From: Bradyrhizobium huanghuaihaiense
Lineage (GTDB): Bacteria > Pseudomonadota > Alphaproteobacteria > Rhizobiales > Xanthobacteraceae
NCBI RefSeq assembly: GCF_007830635.1
Contig: NZ_VLLA01000001.1
Location: 405,868-469,867, forward strand
DNA length: 64,000 bases
Reading direction: 5' to 3'
Each line of letters opens with the position of its first letter. Position 1 is the stretch's first letter. The notes under the pieces were generated by a model, which saw nothing but the letters and a program-made list of their open reading frames with translations, was not told the DNA's origin and ran no database searches. Below, piece after piece: positions 60,919 through 64,000 of the stretch. Position numbers and translations under genes: made by a program.

Positions 60919-61917
60919 TCAGCCGCAGAATCCGCGGGCGCGACGGACTGTATCGGACGGATACAGCCCGAACGCCGAGCGGTACGACGCAGCAAATCGG
61001 CCCATGTGGGTAAAGCCCCACTTCAATGCGACCTCGCTGACCGGAAGCAGATTCTCCGGTCGCGACAGCTCATCGTGAATCGCCTCGAGGCGAATGCGTC
61101 GCAGATAAGCGACGGGCGTCGTCCCGTGGATCCTGCGAAATCCTGACTGCAGCAACCGGCTGCTGATCCCGACGTTGCCGGCAATATCCGCGATCGTCAG
61201 CGGCAGATGAAGATTGGCCCGCATGTATTCGACAGCGCGCCTGATGTGGCGCGGCGGCGCGTCCAATGGCTGGCGGTTCAAGCGGTCGATCAGTCGATGA
61301 GGAACATTTTCTAGGATCAGCTGCATCGCCGCTTCCGAGAGTAAGGCGCTGGCTTTCGGAGAGCGCGCCAGGATCCCGTCATACAGGCCGGCCGCACTGG
61401 CACGGACGAGCTGATAAAGGATTTGCCCCGCGCTGGTCGACAAGTCGAGCTTCGGCGTCAGATCGAGATCTTCCAGTGCCGCGTTTCCGAACGTCGCAGA
61501 CAGCGCCTTGGTCACCACATCGGTGTGCAACGTCAGCGTGACACTCGAATATCTGCCGTCCACCGCTTCGACGCTCTGCTCCTGCAATCGCGGAAGCGAT
61601 ACGACCGCCACTTCGGAGGATGTTCGCTGGACGCTCTTTCCCGCAATGAGCATGTCGGCCTTGCCGGCGTTCAGCAGGCTGATCGCAAGCTCGCCGCCTG
61701 AATCGCCGTACGAATAGCGCCAGTCCCAACCTGCGGACAGCTCCGCCCGCACGACGTCCATGCCGGCTCCGACTGCAACATCCGCCTGCCAGCGGAATGA
61801 ACCGTCGGGCTTCGGCGCGGAGTGCGCGTTGATCCCGTGAGGGCGGAGCATCTCAAGCAACGCCTGAAACGACGACCCCGATCGTGCGGGAGATGCGGCG
61901 AGTATATCTTCGGCCAT
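60919..61917 (-). CDS. AraC family transcriptional regulator
   Basis: 332 residues. A C-terminal AraC DNA-binding domain occupies about 225-325: first helix-turn-helix LTIADIAGNVGISSRLLQSGFRR, second PVSEVALKWGFTHMGRFAASYR, ending FGLYPSDTVRR. The N-terminal 200 residues resemble the substrate-sensing half of AraC-binding-like (AtzR/OruR-type) regulators, with no recognisable ligand. It is separate from any metabolic operon in the window, so its target is unknown. Divergent from the small secreted-protein genes at 62.2 kb. Confidence 0.88.
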   Translation of the reverse strand: MAEDILAASPARSGSSFQALLEMLRPHGINAHSAPKPDGSFRWQADVAVGAGMDVVRAELSAGWDWRYSYGDSGGELAISLLNAGKADMLIAGKSVQRTSSEVAVVSLPRLQEQSVEAVDGRYSSVTLTLHTDVVTKALSATFGNAALEDLDLTPKLDLSTSAGQILYQLVRASAAGLYDGILARSPKASALLSEAAMQLILENVPHRLIDRLNRQPLDAPPRHIRRAVEYMRANLHLPLTIADIAGNVGISSRLLQSGFRRIHGTTPVAYLRRIRLEAIHDELSRPENLLPVSEVALKWGFTHMGRFAASYRSAFGLYPSDTVRRARGFCG

Positions 61918-62166
61918 GCGCTATCCATCGTTCGGGGCGTCCGCTCGTGCGGTAGATGCATCACCACGCTAGCACAATTTCGGTGAATTCAGGTCGGGCG
62001 CCCGCGCGCGATATCCGATTGCCGCACCAGACATCCAGATCGCGCAATCGCGCCGCGACGGGCAGGCCAGAATCCGAACGCCTCCATCCCGAATGCGCCG
62101 GCGTGCATGGACTTGCGGCGCGGTTGGCCTAAATCCCCCCGACTGCCTCAAACAGGTAATGAAAGC

Positions 62167-62577
62167 ATGCTGACAAGAACAATTTGCGCGCTCGCGCTGA
62201 TGGCCCTTTCGTCGATGCCGGCGCGGGCCGAGAGCTGCGCAGACCACTACCAGAGCAGCGGCGTTCCGCTGGTGACGGGCACGACCCACAAGGTCTGGAT
62301 GATCTTCCCGTCCGTCAGTCCCAGTGCCACTCTCGACAAAGTCTCCCGCGCCGTTCTGGCGGAGGGCTTTGTCGACGTGAACGTAGACAAGGCGCTGGGG
62401 ACGCTGACCACGCAACAGGAGACCACCGGATCCGGACGGCCGCAGACGTTGCGCGTCGTCGTTCGCAAGGAGGGCAAAGGCAGCCGCGTCGATGCGGTGT
62501 TCATCATGCCGCCGGGCCAGGTGGCGCCAGGCATCAGCAACAATCTCTGCCGCGTCGTGGATGCGGCCGGCCGGTAG
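62167..62577 (+). CDS. hypothetical secreted protein
   Basis: 136 residues. Signal peptide TICALALMALSSMPARA, cleaved before ESCADHY. The mature part is short strands and helices (HKVWMIFPSVSPSATLDKVSRAV, TLTTQQETTGSGRPQTLRVVV in part) with two cysteines (SCADH and NLCRV) that could bridge. I know no family. It precedes the BA14K-like gene by 42 bases on the same strand. Confidence 0.75.
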   Translation: MLTRTICALALMALSSMPARAESCADHYQSSGVPLVTGTTHKVWMIFPSVSPSATLDKVSRAVLAEGFVDVNVDKALGTLTTQQETTGSGRPQTLRVVVRKEGKGSRVDAVFIMPPGQVAPGISNNLCRVVDAAGR

Positions 62578-62619
62578 ATCCGTCCAACCGTGAACTCGCG
62601 AATGAAACAGGAAATCCCA

Positions 62620-62982
62620 ATGCGCATCGATCACGTCTTGAAAGTTGTCTTGATGACCGGCACCGGCACCCTGATGCTTTCGGCCTCCGCGATGGCCGCT
62701 CCGTTGCAGAGCGTCGTGGGAATCACGGGCGGAGTTCCGGCGCTGACCGAGAAGGTCTGGTGCCGTTACGGACCGTGCTATGACAACGGCGCCGGTGTCG
62801 GCGGACTGGTCGGCGGCCTCATCGGGGGTGCTATCGCGGCCGGTGCGGCCACTGCTGCCGCGCAGCAGGAAGCCGCGGCCGCCCAGCAGCACGCCGCCTC
62901 ATGCGCCCAGCGTTACCGCTCCTACGATCCGGCATCGAACACCTACGCGGCAAAGGACGGCCGGCGGTATCCCTGCCAGTAA
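62620..62982 (+). CDS. BA14K-like small secreted protein
   Basis: 120 residues. Signal peptide (LMTGTGTLMLSASAMA), then a glycine-zipper segment (GVGGLVGGLIGGAIAAGAATAAA) and a C-terminal CAQRYRSYDPASNTYAAKDG followed by RRYPCQ, which matches the BA14K/lectin-like motif of Brucella and rhizobial proteins. BA14K proteins are immunoreactive and bind sugars. ATG 62620 has AGGAAA six bases upstream; GTG 62590 or ATG 62602 give longer N-termini without benefit. Confidence 0.78.
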   Translation: MRIDHVLKVVLMTGTGTLMLSASAMAAPLQSVVGITGGVPALTEKVWCRYGPCYDNGAGVGGLVGGLIGGAIAAGAATAAAQQEAAAAQQHAASCAQRYRSYDPASNTYAAKDGRRYPCQ

Positions 62983-63028
62983 GGCTTGGAGCGCGTCGCG
63001 CCGGGCTACGAAGCCGCAGCGCCCCGCC

Positions 63029-63153
63029 GTCGTCCCGGCGAAGGCCGGGACCCATAACCACAGGCCTTGGTTTGGCGAAGACTCGTCGTTGGTACTTCTA
63101 TCGCCCATAATCGAAACATTCGCGGTATGGGTCCCGGCCTTCGCCGGGACGAC
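63029..63153. repeat. intergenic palindromic repeat, family B
   Basis: GTCGTCCCGGCGAAGGCCGGG at the left and CCGGCCTTCGCCGGGACGAC at the right, in the 476-base gap between the BA14K-like gene and cpaB. Confidence 0.87.
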
Positions 63154-63458
63154 ACCGGTGATGTGGCGTGATGTTTCCATCTTACGACCATGGTCGTGCA
63201 GCTCCGAACATACGCGCCACTAACCACCCGTTCACCATGATGCCCCGCGCCTCATCCAAACGCGCGATCCGGCATGCGTGAATCTACGGGGCCGCTGGCC
63301 GACTGAATAACGCCACGTTCACCATCTGCCGAAAACCAGCATCGTGACCGGCCGGCGCGTTCGGGCTCGCAACAACCCTTATACTTTTACTCCCTACTCA
63401 TCGACGCAGGGGAACCCGCCAGGTGCGGTTCGAGTGACCCGCGTAAGAGTAAAAGCGT
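63154..63458. other. cpaB upstream region with an inverted repeat reaching its ribosome site
   Basis: CTTTTACTC at 63384-63392 is the exact inverse of GAGTAAAAG at 63447-63455, three bases before the cpaB ATG. The 54 bases between contain weaker pairing. No pilin gene is seen immediately upstream. Confidence 0.5.
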
Positions 63459-64000
63459 ATGAACACCGCACGCATTGTCGTTCTCGTCATCGCGCTGGGC
63501 GCCGGCGGCGTCGCTGCGTATCTGGCGAGCGGGTATCAGAATGCACCCGCGCCCGTCGCGCCCGTCGCCGAGAAGCTGCCGACGGTCGAGGTTCTCATTG
63601 CGAAGAACGACATCCAGCTCGGCCAGGCCGTAAAGCCTGACGACCTGCAATGGCAGTCCTGGCCGGCGGCGACCGCGAGCAGCGCCTTCATCCGCCGCGA
63701 CGCCAGGCCCGACGCGCAGATGCAGATCGCCGGCGCGATCGCACGCGTCCCGTTGATGCAGGGCGAGCCGATCCGTGAGCAGAAGCTGGTGAGGGCCGAA
63801 GGCTCCGGCTTCATGGCGGCGATCCTGCCCTCGGGCATGCGGGCCGTCTCCACCGAGATTTCCGCCGAGACCGGCGCCGGCGGCTTCATCCTGCCGAACG
63901 ACCGCGTCGATGTCGTCCTGACACGCCGCCTGAAGAATCCCGACCCCAGCGGCGCAACCGCCGGCAACGACCTCATCGTGTCCGAGGTCATCCTGTCCAA
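63459..64000 (+). CDS. cpaB: Flp/Tad pilus assembly protein CpaB, N-terminal part (runs off the window)
   Basis: About 180 residues visible. N-terminal membrane segment (ARIVVLVIALGAGGVAAYLASG), then the SAF domain (VEVLIAKNDIQLGQAVKPDDLQWQSWP in part) and the RcpC/CpaB domain beginning MRAVSTEISAETGAGGFILPNDRVDVVL (in part). CpaB/RcpC is a periplasmic piece of the Tad secretion machine that builds Flp pili for attachment. Its position suggests a tad operon continuing past the window edge. Confidence 0.92.
   Translation, partial: MNTARIVVLVIALGAGGVAAYLASGYQNAPAPVAPVAEKLPTVEVLIAKNDIQLGQAVKPDDLQWQSWPAATASSAFIRRDARPDAQMQIAGAIARVPLMQGEPIREQKLVRAEGSGFMAAILPSGMRAVSTEISAETGAGGFILPNDRVDVVLTRRLKNPDPSGATAGNDLIVSEVILS

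Overview
The window is a 64 kb piece of the chromosome of a high-GC alphaproteobacterium, most likely a Bradyrhizobium. The grounds are protein content and order (lptC-lptA-lptB-rpoN-hpf-ptsN; hrcA-grpE near dnaK-dnaJ-pmtA; a CsoR/CopA pair), alphaproteobacterial forms of many proteins (LptB with a long N-terminal extension, 633-residue DnaK, long HPF) and very dense short intergenic palindromic repeats. I see no rRNA, integrase, transposase, phage gene or CRISPR array. This is core chromosome, not an island. One tRNA gene, tRNA-Leu(CAG), is present.

Layout. 1-3.6 kb: a minus-strand operon (SDR, saccharopine-dehydrogenase-like protein, acyl-CoA synthetase cut by the window edge) divergent from a TetR regulator, with two near-identical palindromic operators between them. 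3.7-11.7 kb: a periplasmic TPR protein, ptsN, hpf, rpoN, the Lpt cytoplasmic/anchor genes lptB, lptA and lptC, and an RNase D. 11.8-20.3 kb: a HAD-UbiA prenyltransferase, an MFS carrier, a hydrolase, tRNA-Leu, an NDUFA9-type protein, then homologues of mycobacterial DprE2 and DprE1 and UppP; together these suggest a polyprenyl-phospho-D-arabinose type sugar donor pathway. 20.5-25 kb: GST, queG, thioesterase, SnoaL-like protein and hydrolase. 25-32 kb: translation genes infC, rpmI, rplT, pheS and pheT, interrupted by two small secreted-protein genes and by a DUF559 nuclease gene between pheS and pheT. 32-42.4 kb: TauE-type permease, Tat-exported amine oxidase, YiiX-like peptidase, csoR/copA copper pair, nikR, CysZ-like protein, nth, DUF2244 protein and an Ada-like alkyltransferase. 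42.5-46.6 kb: gpmA, dapB, DUF1330 protein, pyrF, FMN reductase and pmtA. 46.6-54.2 kb: dnaJ, dnaK, an exported nicotinamidase, grpE and hrcA, with sigma-32-like promoters before dnaK and grpE. 54.3-60.8 kb: rph-rdgB-hemW, an LpoA-like lipoprotein, rsmI-yraN-gshB. 60.9-64 kb: an AraC regulator, two small secreted proteins (one BA14K-like) and the start of cpaB, probably the first gene of a Flp/Tad pilus cluster.

Roughly 2.5 kb of the non-coding space is made of at least eight recognisable families of palindromic repeats (called families A-H below). One copy has been read into a protein as its C-terminal tail. Most genes are housekeeping genes; the least ordinary features are the split Dpr-like locus, the nuclease gene wedged between pheS and pheT, and the tandem operators at 2.8 kb.
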